Shown here: positions 37,640-50,100 of the stretch, in pieces
Layout of the letters: each line of letters begins with the position of its first letter
How positions within the stretch are numbered: position 1 is the stretch's first letter
Origin: Capitella teleta
Lineage: Eukaryota > Annelida > Polychaeta > Capitellidae
DNA length: 64,000 bases
Assembly (NCBI GenBank): GCA_000328365.1
Contig: KB297741.1
Location: 1,261,647-1,325,646, forward strand
Direction of reading: 5' to 3'
The notes under the pieces: model-generated
Database searches by the model: none
Told to the model about the DNA's origin: nothing
Seen by the model: the letters and a program-made list of their open reading frames with translations, nothing else
Program-made: the position numbers and the translations under genes

Positions 37640-38497
37640 TCATGTAAAACACTTTGTCATCGCTTGAGCAAATCCAGCATTCACTTTTTTCTGGCGTTCT
37701 TTGAGGTTAGTGAAGTGCCTGAAAATTGCTTTGTTGTTTGGGTCAATATCCAGAGCACTTTTAGCATCGGACAATGCTTCCTCCATCAGCCCAAGTTCAA
37801 CAAAAGCTTGAGATCGGCGAAAAAATCCCTTCACGTTTTGTTTGTCATATAGCAGACCGTTCGTGCAGCAGTAGACAACTTTTTCTGGTGAACTCCGTAA
37901 AAGATGACACGCAGCAAGGTTGAAATAACACAGGGATGTGACCTTCTCCAATTCTAAGGGAGTATCATCTTCCTTTTCATTTGATACCTTAGCAGCCAAA
38001 CAGTACTTCAGTGCTCTGCTATAATGCCGGAAAGCAAGATCAATGTTCTTCGACTTGAAACAGTTAGTGCCAGCGCTTTTCAAGAGACAGGCTCGTTCAA
38101 ATTTCTCTTCTGCTCTGAGAGCATCTACACTTTTGCTGAAATCACAATGCCTCACAGTCACTGAGAACTCCATAACGTTTTCATTTCTCTCCAAAAAGTG
38201 GTCAATATCGTCAGTTGATATGATTAGACAGTTGAAAGGAGTGTCATCAACCGAGTGACCAATGTCACAGATAAAAGTGATGGTATTCCCAATAGATTTC
38301 CCATTGATCACTGTCTCCAGAGATTGAATGATGTTTGACTCAGCCAAACCGATGGTGAGGTTGATGTCTCCAACTGGAAAAGCATTCGGAATTCCAATAG
38401 ACGCTTCTTTTAAGACCTCAATTGTCAAGTGGCAAGAACTGAAGTCGCCCCAAATCATGTTGGGCAGCAATGCATCGTCCACCTTCTCTGAGACAAC
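37640..38497 (-). CDS. FKBPL: FKBPL-like TPR co-chaperone (terminal exon)
   Basis: FKBPL is a divergent immunophilin whose TPR domain binds HSP90; in vertebrates it stabilises p21 and steroid-receptor complexes. This exon encodes about 285 residues. The N-terminal 110 or so look like a degenerate FKBP-type fold without obvious catalytic residues. Three TPRs follow (roughly 131-164, 183-213 and 218-250 of the open frame): ACLLKSAGTNCFKSKNIDLA, SLCYFNLAACHLL, GFFRRSQAFVELGLMEEALS and LDIDPNNKAIF. The C terminus NAGFAQAMTKCFT matches the DAGLAQGLRKMFG end I recall for FKBPL, which separates it from FKBP4/5/6. The frame is open to a pyrimidine-rich TTCATAG acceptor (exon start 38497; CTCAG at 38487 is an alternative), and the only early ATG is internal, so at least one upstream coding exon is missing from this call. 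Confidence 0.7.
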   Translation of the reverse strand, partial: VVSEKVDDALLPNMIWGDFSSCHLTIEVLKEASIGIPNAFPVGDINLTIGLAESNIIQSLETVINGKSIGNTITFICDIGHSVDDTPFNCLIISTDDIDHFLERNENVMEFSVTVRHCDFSKSVDALRAEEKFERACLLKSAGTNCFKSKNIDLAFRHYSRALKYCLAAKVSNEKEDDTPLELEKVTSLCYFNLAACHLLRSSPEKVVYCCTNGLLYDKQNVKGFFRRSQAFVELGLMEEALSDAKSALDIDPNNKAIFRHFTNLKERQKKVNAGFAQAMTKCFT

Positions 38498-38807
38498 CTA
38501 TGAAGGAAGAGTGTGTGAAATGAGAAATGTGTTTATGTGTCGACAAAGAAGGGCTGCAAGGTCTGCTTAATCTAGCCTCAATGACACTGACAGTCAACTC
38601 AATTGGTTCCAATGGAAAGGGTCAAATTGGTGGGTACACCTAACTTAGTTACTAGGCTACATGACCAGGTCACAAAACTACAATATGAATTGGTTTTCTT
38701 GAGTAAAGGCCCGATTGCAATAAGGCAATAAGGTTGGATTCAAGAGGCAAGACGGTAATGATTATTTTGATAATAAGACTGCTCAGTCAACCAACTTTAT
38801 TAAAACA

Positions 38808-39526
38808 ACTGTAGAACTGGAAATTTTCGCGCCGCATGAAACTTTCCCTATATAATAATAATAGTATATTCACGATCATGATTAGACTCCGAAGCCAGGG
38901 GCAGCTAGCCGATTGATTTGTGGCTGGCTGAGACCTTTTTCGGCTGACTAGTAGCCATTGATAATTCTAAGTGAAGAAAATGTATTTCTTCCTCATCTCG
39001 GTTCTTGAGGCAGCGAGGCAATCGCTGGTTTCATCTTAATATCAGTATAGAAATTATATTTCTTTTTTTCTAGAACCTTCGTTTCTAAACCATATAATAA
39101 ATTATGATGCATTTCCACTTTCTTAAGTCACGATCATACCTTTGGTGCTTGGTTAAACAAGACAGCATGCATTGACAGTTATTTTAATTTGTGTAATTCT
39201 ATAAAAATGACGTTATTTCCTTCCAAATCATTCAAAAGAAATGCAGCTGACCGGGGGTTTTCGGCGACGACTGAGCCAACTGTTTTTGGGCGGATCAGTA
39301 AAATTCTGGCGGCGGCGGCTCAGATATTTTTCGGGTGGCTATAGACTATAGTTGGATTTTCCAGGTTGGCTTCGGGGTCTAGTCACGATTGAACGCGAAT
39401 ATTAGATGCACGTGAAATGTTTTTGAGTGATCTTATGCTTGACTGCTAATAATCGGTGCCGCAAATAAAGGCCTGAGCCATAAGACCGCGAAAATTGCTG
39501 TCCACGAAAATTTCCTGTTCTACAGT
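38808..39526. mobile_element. MITE with ACTGTAGAAC inverted ends
   Basis: The left end ACTGTAGAACTGGAAATTTT and the right end (CGAAAATTTCCTGTTCTACAGT on the plus strand, 22 bp, described by its ends CGAAAATTTCC and GTTCTACAGT) are inverted copies with one mismatch. The 719-bp interior is non-coding. It lies in the probable upstream intron or 5' flank of the FKBPL-like gene. Superfamily is uncertain. Confidence 0.6.
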
Positions 39527-41324
39527 GGTTTCTAAGCAACGCCGACGGTGAGTCACGGTCGTTAACTCTACTGGACTGGTTTATTAGTTTGATATTTCAT
39601 GTTTCAAAAACTTGTAAAAATAAATTGTCCAGCAAATCTATTCAAACATTATCGATTCTTAAAAAATAGGAGATTGAAATACGTCTTCAAATCTAAATCT
39701 CTGAGGTGTGCAGTGATTTATATAAACATACGACGTTCTGTTCCTCGTCCGCCATCTTACCGGATGTTGACTGTAGCTGCGCAGAGTGGATGCGCATAAA
39801 AAGTAAACAGCGGAAGTGAGTGATGTGTCAGAGGAAGAAGCTGAAGAAGATACTGGCGATCTGTCAAAACATTTATCCCTTTTCCCCTTCTCACTGCTGC
39901 TAGAAGGTATTAATGTCAAAGCAGTTCGATTGTTCACGATGCTATGGTCATCCAAACACCCACATTAGTTAATGCAACCGTTACTTGCTCTCCTATTCAG
40001 TGATTAAATGAGAGTCGAGATCAAGTTGATGATGATGAATGATCAAGACTTATCTTTTAGTTTTTCCATACTTACTAAGTTACTAACTTAGTAACTAATA
40101 CTAGTATCAGTACTTTATGTCATAAGCGAAAACTCTACTAGTAGTAGTACTAGTACTAGTAATCCTCTAGCTCCACAACCAACAGCGTTGTGTACCTAAT
40201 TCGTGTGCACACTCAACACTGTGCACTCCTACCCATGATCATCCCATGGCCATGGGCAGTTGGGAAGACTCGAACTCCAGTCTCGATTGTCCCAAGTTGA
40301 AATTGAAAAGGCAAGAACTTGAAGTGCTGAAACATGCAAGGAGCTATAATTTAATCGTATAATTTAAAAGTATATTCCTTCATGAACTGATTGTAGCCCA
40401 AGAAGTATCAATCACTACCCTAGTGAGACTAGTCTCTATTCTCTTGTAGATTCCAGTGAAAACAAGAGCTGGGCGGGTCTGTGTACCGGAGGGTTTGTAC
40501 CTGTAAATCTGAGCCATTTTTTCAGGATCCATTATTCCTAAAAATTGCTTGATTGGATCGCGCAAATGGATCCTGAGCTGCATTATTATATGATAACTGA
40601 GTAGGCAACAGAACTTTCAACATTGAAAGAGAAAGCAGATCGAGCGAATGCACACATGGCTGAACTTGACCAATTGTGTGGCAAGCTGTTTTTAATTACT
40701 CAGCTGCCTGAAAGAGCGTCACTCAACTGAGCTCACTGGCATTTATAATGAAGGTACTAGTATCGCTGCAATGGAGCGGGTATATATTCCGCTCCGTATT
40801 CAGCTTTGACGATAGGTCTACTGCTCAAAGCTTCGGCTTTGAATATTTGGACCAATTCACTATTCGTTCAACACTAATTATGATAAGAGTAGCTGCATAC
40901 TACAGCAAGACTATTTGGGTCTCACCCGATTCATCTGTGGTAATCATACATTTGTTGATTAACATTCGTTCATTAAGACTATGATTTCCTTTACCTTATA
41001 AATGGTACTGGATACTCTACAAAAGACTTTGGGCTTGTTGACAAGAGATTACCTTCAAAGTTGCACAACCTTTGGCAATTATGCGAAGCCCCCGCCTTTG
41101 ATTTAACGTTCATTTTGTAGCTGAGAATTGAAACCAACGCCTAGTGCTCTCACTGCTGTTTCTCAACCAGATGTCATGTGTAGCACCTGAGCTGACTGAT
41201 CTCTTGTGTGGGCTGCTTCTACCTTATCTGCTTGTGACTTTCCAGTTGCTAGTGTATTTGTTACCAGATCTTCTGGAAAGATTTCATTAGCGAGTGTGAG
41301 GTAGATAAAATTGCTACTAATTTA
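39527..41324. other. No assignable gene
   Basis: A first exon of the FKBPL-like gene could lie here on the minus strand (a Ser-rich ORF spans 39659-39955), but no donor with matching phase was convincing. Repetitive CTAGTA words occur near 40080-40160. Confidence 0.4.
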
Positions 41325-41332
41325 GTAATTTT

Positions 41333-42391
41333 TAGGGCTGGGCGGATATTGCTTTAACACGGATACACGGATAACGGATATCCGTGTTACTAATATTTGA
41401 CGGATACGGATACGGACACGGATATTTATGCCCAAACACGGGAGCATGCACCTGCAGAGTAATGGCCCAGCGCCTGGTACAGCGTGTGTGAGCGCAAAAG
41501 CCACGGTCTACCTGCAGCAGTTAAAGACAAGCGACCTTGACCTACCGCTTGCTTCTTGTGCATTTCTTTTATCAAAACGTTCAGAATGAGTTTCAAGAGG
41601 CATCGCACATGCAGACAACTCGCTTGCCTGTCGATTTCACACAGGTGAATTCCTTATCAGCGCAGGCTATTTCAAGTATTTTTCCCCAACTTCACGAGTT
41701 GCAGATTATAAGCCCAAGACGGAACGACAGTAACGTGCACTTTGTGCTACAGTGTACACTTTCAATAAACATGATTTGGAAATGTACAAACTTAGTAACT
41801 TCATGAGGCGCAAGTCAGTTCATAACTTCATGGCAATTATTGTTCTATAGAAAGTTTGAAATAATTCAAGTCGCAAAATTGCCAAGTAGCGGGCCTAGGC
41901 ATATGTACTAGTCTGTATTAACTGTTCAATTTCAAACATGGTTCAAGGTCGAGAAAGTGATGAAATTCAGTGCTGTTTGTGGTTCACACGAAAACTGCAA
42001 TTGACAAAGCTGTCACTGTAACGGTGTTGAAAAATAGGCACTAAAGGAGATACGTAGAGGAGATATGTAGTCAACAACGCGTGGTTACGTCACTTTTGCT
42101 TAATGACTGAAGAGATTCAAGGGCATAGAATTGTGTTTATTTAAAACAAATCAGAATTAGCGCATTATTGACATCGTGTTATCTTGTAATTGACATCGCT
42201 CAGCTTCAGTGAGCAGCGTTTGTGTGCGGAATGGCTGTGCGCTACGCTCACTGTGCGCTCGAAACAAACACTTAAAATTTACACTATCCGTGTTTAACTA
42301 TCCGTGTTGAAACACGGATCACGGATAGTACTGAAAACCCCCAATATCCGTGCTGTCACGGATATCGGACACGGATATCCGCCCAGCCCTA
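41333..42391. mobile_element. hAT-type MITE (TAGGGCTGGGCGGATAT ends)
   Basis: 1,059 bp with perfect 17-bp inverted repeats TAGGGCTGGGCGGATAT and perfect 8-bp target duplications GTAATTTT (41325-41332 and 42392-42399). CGGATA and ACACGGAT words are reiterated just inside both ends. The interior is non-coding. TAGGGCTGGGC-type termini are common in hAT elements. Confidence 0.88.
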
Positions 42392-42481
42392 GTAATTTTA
42401 CATGCCCCTTAAATCTCACACTCAGGTAGCAGCTGATCTCAGTTGGAAATATAAATATCGGAGTCAACTAGACTTTGTATG

Positions 42482-42550
42482 GACGTTAGTTAAAACTAGA
42501 GCTGGTTGAAGCTTTGGATTCGGCTTGGGAATTTGTGTAAACTTCATATG
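42482..42550 (+). repeat. Tandem copy of the next element's left junction
   Basis: This 69-bp unit (GTTAGTTAAAACTAGAGCTGG...) repeats the flank plus the left end of the hAT element that starts at 42566, so flank and element end were duplicated together after insertion. Confidence 0.7.
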
Positions 42551-42565
42551 GTCGTTAGTTGAAAC

Positions 42566-43776
42566 TATAGCTGGCCGAAGCTTCGGATTCGGCTTCGGAA
42601 TTCGGCGAATATTGGCCTATCCCTGAAGCTTCGGTGGTTCGGCTTTTGCCGAAACAAAGCCGAAGAATGAAAAAAAAGCCAGAAAAAAGGTTAAACAAAC
42701 ACCCTGCAGTTCTATTGGGAAGACAAAAATATATTCATGAAGTCTGTCGGCTGGATAGTAATGCTAGTACATGTAGAATAAGTATCCATAAGAATTATGT
42801 CACATAATCAGCATATTTCCAAGACATGCATTCCCTGGGTGTTTAATAAAGTGCCAATACTTGTCTGGTGAATAAAAGTTAGAATGAATTTCTGGCAGCT
42901 ATCTAGACAACTGTCTAGGAAATATGTTAATGGTTTCCTTATAAGGATTGTTGTACTATAACCACGGCCCTATGTTGGTCACCTGACCATGTATCGGATC
43001 CTAATTGGCTGGAAACTTTGTGACCTTTGTGACCTAAGCAGATTTCCCCTTCCCCCCAATTTTATGACATGTATCCCAGGGCTTGTTTTCAAAATAGAAT
43101 TGAAATTAAAAATTAGCATTTCATTTAGATATGGCTCAGGGAACTTAAAACTTGAAAATCAATACTGTCAAATCTGTCCTCAGGGCAACTGCTGTGGCGC
43201 TAGGAGGGGTTGATATGACATGACATGATAGGGTTTTACGGCTCCACCCAAACCATTCGGACGATACGGGTGCCAGAACAGAAGGCCCAGGAACGGGGTT
43301 TCCCCCTACTCTTATCGATAAATCCCAAGGGTTCTTTATTCTGCATACCACCATAGACACATAGTACACAGCGCCCGGCCTTGTTAAGCAGTTGGGCAGC
43401 ACTGCAGAGTCACCGAAGAATTACGATTGTAATTCACAATCATAACGCCCGTGGCCTGATCGGGTCTCGAACCCGGGACATCGACCCCCACGGTCGGCGC
43501 CAGCAGGGATGGAGGGAGGGATAATACTTTCACTTCATAATCCTCCAACTCTCTCCCAGGATATACTAAATATAGGCCTGTACATGTACTTACGCAGGAT
43601 ATTTAAGGGGGGAAACCACATAAAAGGTGGAATTAGAGGATTTTCATCTAGGCAAGCATAGTGAGGATGTTTCATTATCAAAGTTCCATATGATTCTGCT
43701 TCCGCTCCGGCGAATAATAGACTTCCGAAGCTTTGGCTTCGGCAATTCGGCCTTTTTCACGATTCGACCAGCTCTA
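42566..43776. mobile_element. hAT-type MITE with nested SINE
   Basis: 1,211 bp with inverted ends TATAGCTGGCCGAA and (complemented) TAGAGCTGGTCGAA. Perfect 8-bp target duplications GTTGAAAC lie at 42558-42565 and 43777-43784. GGCTTCGG / CCGAAGC words are repeated near both ends. A minus-strand SINE (about 43209-43495) is inserted inside, so the element's own length is about 0.9 kb. Confidence 0.82.
43209..43495 (-). mobile_element. tRNA-derived SINE, copy 2 (5'-truncated)
   Basis: Reverse-oriented relative of the SINE at 57918-58242, sharing B box GGGTTCGAGACCC, the middle section and the GTAAAACCC end. It lacks the A-box end. A possible 13-bp target duplication with two mismatches (GGCGCTAGGAGGG / GGCGCCAGCAGGG) flanks it. 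The tail is TGACA-like rather than TCAC. Confidence 0.8.
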
Positions 43777-44188
43777 GTTGAAACAGAGTCATGAGATGAT
43801 GAGACGCCATGTGCCATTAATTGTAAATCTCTTCTATTTGCTGTCTTTTACATTTCTCAGACTTCACTGTAGAACTTTTTCATGATCAATTGCAAATTTG
43901 CAATCTCCTCAAAACTTCAAAATAATATTTGTCAAGGTCATTTATGTTGCATGATATAATCAATTTAATTTAAACTTTAAGAATGTACTGGTATTAAAAA
44001 TTATATGAATTGTTTAATTTATTAATATTATTTGAACCTTGTTCAGATGCTCAACCTAGTGCAATCGATTTTCATCCGTCTGCGTTATTCAATTCCTGCA
44101 CGTCTGATTTTCATCCAAGGTTCACGCCATGCTACGTTACCCAATCATGATGCATTATTCATTACAATTCTTTTGGCAGATTTCTACG

Positions 44189-47100
44189 ATGTTCGCTAAA
44201 TTGAAGAAGAAGATTCAAGAGGAATCTGGCTCCACGCCAAGTGTGGACATAGGACACGGCCCAGGATTGGCAAGTCCTGTGACCAGTCCCATCAAAAGGG
44301 ATGCCCCAGGTCAGTCAAAAGGAAGAAATCCACTGCTTCAATAAAAATGTTCAAATTGATTTGAATGCCTCTATTAACCAACTAACAAGAGAATCTTCCT
44401 ATTCTGACTTTTCTTAAATAGCCTTAATGGTTGAAAGTAAAAAGCAAATATCACGTGCGCTAATTATGAGATTGTTGGATTAGCGAGATTTGACTGTTAC
44501 AACTTGTAAATTCTACATAATCATTATCTTGAATGAGCACTTTTCCTTGCTCTTGCCTAATTGCCCTGGGTTACACCTGTCAGCCTGTGTTTCACGGTTT
44601 TCATTAACGAAACACCTGGTGGTAAAGTCTTGCGTTCAGATGTCTGGCAATCAATATAATTAAACCTGTCCAATTTTATTCTAAACAAAGTCTCGGAGTT
44701 GGAAAGCATGAAGGTTGCTCCAGGATTAGCCAACCGGATTGCCACACGAGGTGGCCATGCAGGTAGGCGTCTCATTGGCCCTGATGTTTCCTCTGCTGCA
44801 CATAAGAATTTCAGCGGGAAAATCTAAATGGAATTGCGTTTTCTAATTTGTATATAATTGTCCATCTTTTAACCACCATAATCATTTACACTCACTGTAT
44901 ATTGCCTGGTCTTTTATTTTACTAGTATTTTATGGAATTCTTGTTTGTACATACTCTAGATGTTGACATTTTTTTAGATATCTTCCCGATATCTGTGCCT
45001 ATAATAACTCCTGCTGAAGTATGGCTTGGCTATCCCTATTAACCTGCAAACCTTTGACAGCACATGCTTAATTGACTGCAAAAATACCACATTTACAGTC
45101 ATTATTATTTGATATGCATAATTCCAGCTTTATTTCACATTATTCCATTATATATTCTGGATTTGGATACTTTGACCTTCATTTTCAAAATTTGGCATTT
45201 TCAAAAATGCTTCATCAATTTGACTCCAGCAAACACCCGTTGAGCGTTAGTAATTAGGATGAGTGCAAATGTTATGCATCAATAATATCCATAAATTTAT
45301 AAAGTGAAAATTCCTATGCATGTGATAAAACTCTTTCACTATTTCTTCGTTGAAACAGGATCGGACGCGGAGGCTGGACCCTTCAATGGCTCATGTTCTG
45401 ACCTCTCGGACCCTTCAGTAATTACAAGGATCAGTAATTACTGATTTTATCAAATATTTTTTTCTTCAAAGGGAATGAAAGATGTCACCACGACCAAAGA
45501 AGAAGTTCTTGCGATGCTCTTGAAACGCACTGAACAAGTTCGTAAACTGGAGAACAAAGTATCAGGTTTGTAAATTGCTGAACTCACATGTACAGATCGT
45601 TCTTCCATGTATGGGGCCATTACTTCTGTATTCATTATATATATATACCCGGTATGCTATGTATATCTATGAATATGAAATTATGAATGGTGTTTTAAGT
45701 TTATTCACAAGGGACTGCTAAGATTGATTGATTTTTAATTTTTTTTTTTTTAGTTAGGGGGGGCAATCAGTATACTTATCAGGTATATATATTAATTAAC
45801 CCCAATAAGAATAAAGCATGTTTGATTCAGAAAATTGGTAAACAAAATTTAATGGTGATGACAATAACAAAAGTGCAGGAACACCTACTTGAAAAACAGG
45901 ATTACAGGAATGAGAAAGGGGGGTGGGGGGAGCTAAATAAAAGAAAAATCAAATAATCTATAGAAACATGCCTATTGATTGTTTTGGCCTTCATGGTAGG
46001 AAGCAAGGTTTTGAATTGCATTAATGCAACTTGAAGCCATGTTGAGAAACAGCCATGACTTGTGAATAAACAATCCCGCTGCTTGTGTATTGTAGTCCTC
46101 TGAATTGGTGTCTGTTGCAATGTACAGAGCTAGCTGCTAAGGTGAAAGAGAAGAACAAACACATTGAACAAGTGGAGAAAGACATGCAGAAACATCCACA
46201 TGGTGCAAACTGTGAGTCGTCTTATTATTTTGTACATTCTCTTGGGTGTTCTTTCCTAATTGATGCAACAATTTTTTTTTAATGATTTTTCTCTGAATAT
46301 GATATTTAACTCCTTTGTAGCAACTGCGAGGAAGATATCCGATATGAATGAGCAGTACAGCAGCAACAAAATACGAATGTCAGATGGGTTGACTTCAGCC
46401 CTCCGTGAACAAGAGGAAGTGAGTGCCTCCAGATTTAAATAAAATTTATCAGTGATTTACATTTTTCAAACAGAGCATGAAGGTTGAGCTTGAGAAAGTG
46501 AAAGGCGTAAGTGAATTTGTATTTATTCCTCCAAATTTTTCATTTTATTTATTTATTTATTTTTTTTTTCTTCATTTCCAGGAGAAATCTAAATTAGAGT
46601 CCCAGTTGCAAGACGCTGAACAGTTCAAAGCGCGATATTTTCAACGTGAGGAAGAGAACGATGAAATGAGCGGTTTAGCTTCACAAGAATTGGCAAAAGT
46701 GAAACACATGGTTCGTTGCCACTCTCTCATCCTTCTCATATTGACGTCAAGTCTTTTGACAGCTGCTGATCAAAGAGGAAGAGTTAACATCACTCTGTCA
46801 AGAACTCCACGAAAAGCAGTCTCGGCTGGACGTATCAGAAAACCGTCATATTGAGCTGAAACAAGAGGTCGATAACCTCCTACAACAAATCTCACATGTG
46901 ACAAACACTAAGTGAGCACGGAGTGTTTGTTGCTCCCAGCCGTTGTTTATTTCTGTCTTCAATTTAGTGATCAGGTGGAAGCAAGAAATGAAGTCGTTTC
47001 TGCAAAACTCACGGAACTCACGAAGCAGAACTCATCTCTACAATCACAACTCACAGAAATGGAGAAAAATACCAACAAGGTTGGTGGTGCACAAGTAGCT

Positions 47101-50100
47101 AATTAACATAATTAACGAGCTTCCTCTAATTAACACTTGCTGTCTGTGTGCAGAATCTCTGGCTGTGATTTTAATCATGTATGTTTGTCTTCTTTTTGTG
47201 TTTCTCTTTTGTTCCTTTTGTTCCTGCATGCCCTTTCTCCTCACTTCATAAGCCTCTTTTTCTCTCCTCCTCTTTCCTCTCGTTCAGAAGAGCAAAAAAC
47301 TCACAAACCTTCAGAACGTTTACTCTGAACTCTACAGCGATCACCAGATCTTACAGCGAACGAGCGATATGCATCGCAAGAAAGTGAGATCGCATGACGA
47401 ACATCCTGTTAATTGTGTTCGTTGGTTGAGGACTGCATTCAATTCTGCTTTGTACATCGAGACGTTCTTTTATGTGGTTTTCAGTTGTTTGTAATTAATT
47501 TTGTATACAAACTACACACCAGTATTACAAATTGGCATAATTGATCAATAATTTGCATATTAATTATTGATTAATTTGCATAATTTATTCGTACAGTGCA
47601 AGTCTCTGATGGAGCAAAAAGACACGCAGTTAGCGCACGCAAGTGAGCGCATTATTTCTCTGGAAAAGCGTCTCAAAAGCAACCACATGACTGGCGACGA
47701 CCTCACCCAGGCAGTCACCTCTGAGCGTGATAAACTTGAGAAGCAGTTAGAGGAAGCGAGGAAACACGTTTCAGAGATGAAAGTGACATACAGCAACCAC
47801 TCTAATCACCTGGAGGCTGAGGTAGCGCGCCTCAACAAGAAGGTCATTGAAGAGCGTGAGGAGAGGGAGCGATCCAACCGTGATGGCCAGCGCATGTTGG
47901 AGAACCTCAAACTGCAGGTGAGCAGGGTGTAACTTTTGCATTCTGTCAATGTGTAACTAAAAAGGTCAGAGGTTTTTTCTAACCGAAGGTGCTTGGCTTT
48001 TTCCCTTTTTTTCCAGCTGTGTCTGATTGCTCTTGTTGTTGTTGTTGTTGTTGCTTACAGAGAGAAGAGTTGTTGCAACGTGTACAAATTGCTGAAACAC
48101 GGGAGAACGACACTTTAACAATCGCTGTGGAGAAAGACAAAGAATTGTTGCTTCAGGTTGACGTCTTTACCATCCATTCAATTTTCAGTATTATTCGCTA
48201 TGTTATCTTGAGAGGAATTATTTTATATTTTTTTATGTTTGTCTTGCTTGTGGCTTTTATTTTGCTTAAATAACAATTAATTTGATAAACTTATCAATAT
48301 TATCAGCTTGCTGGTAGAAGAAAGGAACACCTTGAATATTTTATCTGGTCTATCTTATAGAAGTTATGATGAGACATTTATTCTGTATTCAAATGCTTTT
48401 GCCTGAATTGAAACTTGATGGTTTTCATATAAACTTTTAAATATAGGATTTCAATCTCTTTTTCTTTTTCTCATCCAGACTGAGAAAATGGAGAAGCGAA
48501 TGCTGGAAGAAACAGCCAACGCTCTCATCAACGAAGAAAAACTAAAGAAAGAAATCACTGGCTTGAAATCTGAAATCACAAAAATGGAAAAAGCACGTGC
48601 CAACGAATCCATGTGTGCTCAACAGAAAATAGTCAGTGCTCATTTCTGTGTTGCTCTGTTTGTTATTTTCATATAATACAATGAAATTTGTGTATAGTAA
48701 TGATATCGCAGATCAAATAATCTTGATGGAGGGGAATGCTAGAGAATTAAGACATAATTGATTGTTCCATTTTTTATGAATGGGTGAAGGTGATGGCCAA
48801 GCGCTCAGCATTGCTGGCCTCCGAGGGCTCAGAAACTGAAATGATGCTGATTATATTTTTTCTTGCGTTGTACAGTCAGACCCCATGTAATCCACCCTTT
48901 TCGTTAATCCGCCTCCGACCACGATTCTCAGAAACAAAACTACACTGTACCATTATAAATTACAATTGTAATCCGCCCTTCGAAATATCAAATTGTAAAC
49001 AAACAGAAGACACGACACATCAATTGTCGGCGATTTCCCACAATGACCCTCCTTCAGTTATTGTGTCTACTCTCTACATTGCCCACTTCATTTGATCGGG
49101 GTTTTTTCTACGACCTGCTTGTAACCTAATGGACATGCCACTATAATGGGTTTTTTGTACGGCATCTAATTTTCATTTATTTGTGGTCTTAACATGTAAT
49201 CCGCCTGTTTCCTTGAGAACGGAGGAGGGCGGATTAACGGGGTCTGACTGTATACGAACTTTGTACAAACACTGCAGGAAGATCTGGAACGAATTCAAAG
49301 CGATACTCTTGAGAAGGAAATTGACGCAGAGAGGCAGCTCTCCGCTCTTGAAGCTAATCTCCACTCGGTGAAGGTTTGCTTTGTTTTTCCTTTCCATAAA
49401 TATTGTACATGCTTTAATTTTTGTTAATAAATTAATTTGGTTATTGGCTGCTGATTATTATTATAGATGTGTGGCTTTGATCATTCACTTTATCAATGTT
49501 TTCAGGAGAAGTTGAATAGCAAAGAACGAGAGATCGAGGAGGCCAACGCTCGCCTCAGAAACACTTCCAGGGAACTTGAAGCCGTACTGAAGAATGTCAG
49601 TGCCCTGTTGTAATAATAATAATAAGAATAATAAGAATAATAATAAAAATAATAACTTCATATGTATACCCCAAATAGCATCATTTCTTTATTCTATATC
49701 TACGGCCGTATGTTTAGGGGTTTGTTTTGCAGGCGAAAACTTCCGAGAAAGAAATGGATAAGCACCAGCAGAGAGTAGAAGAACTGCAGGTGACGCTCAA
49801 AGCACTTCAAGCTGACTACAAAGCTTGCAACAAAGGTTATTAATTTACAGATATATTGTGGCTATGCAACTTTTTTATTTTATTCACAGAGAAAAATACC
49901 CTGCTTTTACGTAACGCTCATTTGTCGCAAGAGTTGGAAACGGAGAAGAGGAAAAGTCGGGAGAAATCAGAGGGATTCCGTAAGGAAATGCAGCAGAGAG
50001 AGTGTGCAATCCAGGGCATGGAACAGTCACTGCAGGATCACCAGAGGGAGATTGGAGACCACTTGAAAAAGGTTTGCAGGGTTTTCTTCAGGGTTTTTTT

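Noticed and set aside
39659-39955. Ser-rich minus-strand ORF as the missing FKBPL first exon
   Set aside because: No clear donor in the right phase, and the sequence resembles nothing in FKBPL. Kept only as a possibility in the intergenic note.
48784-49095. Possible extra golgin-97 exon
   Set aside because: It lacks a good acceptor, is not coiled-coil in character, and overlaps the family C MITE; exons 14 and 15 join in phase without it.
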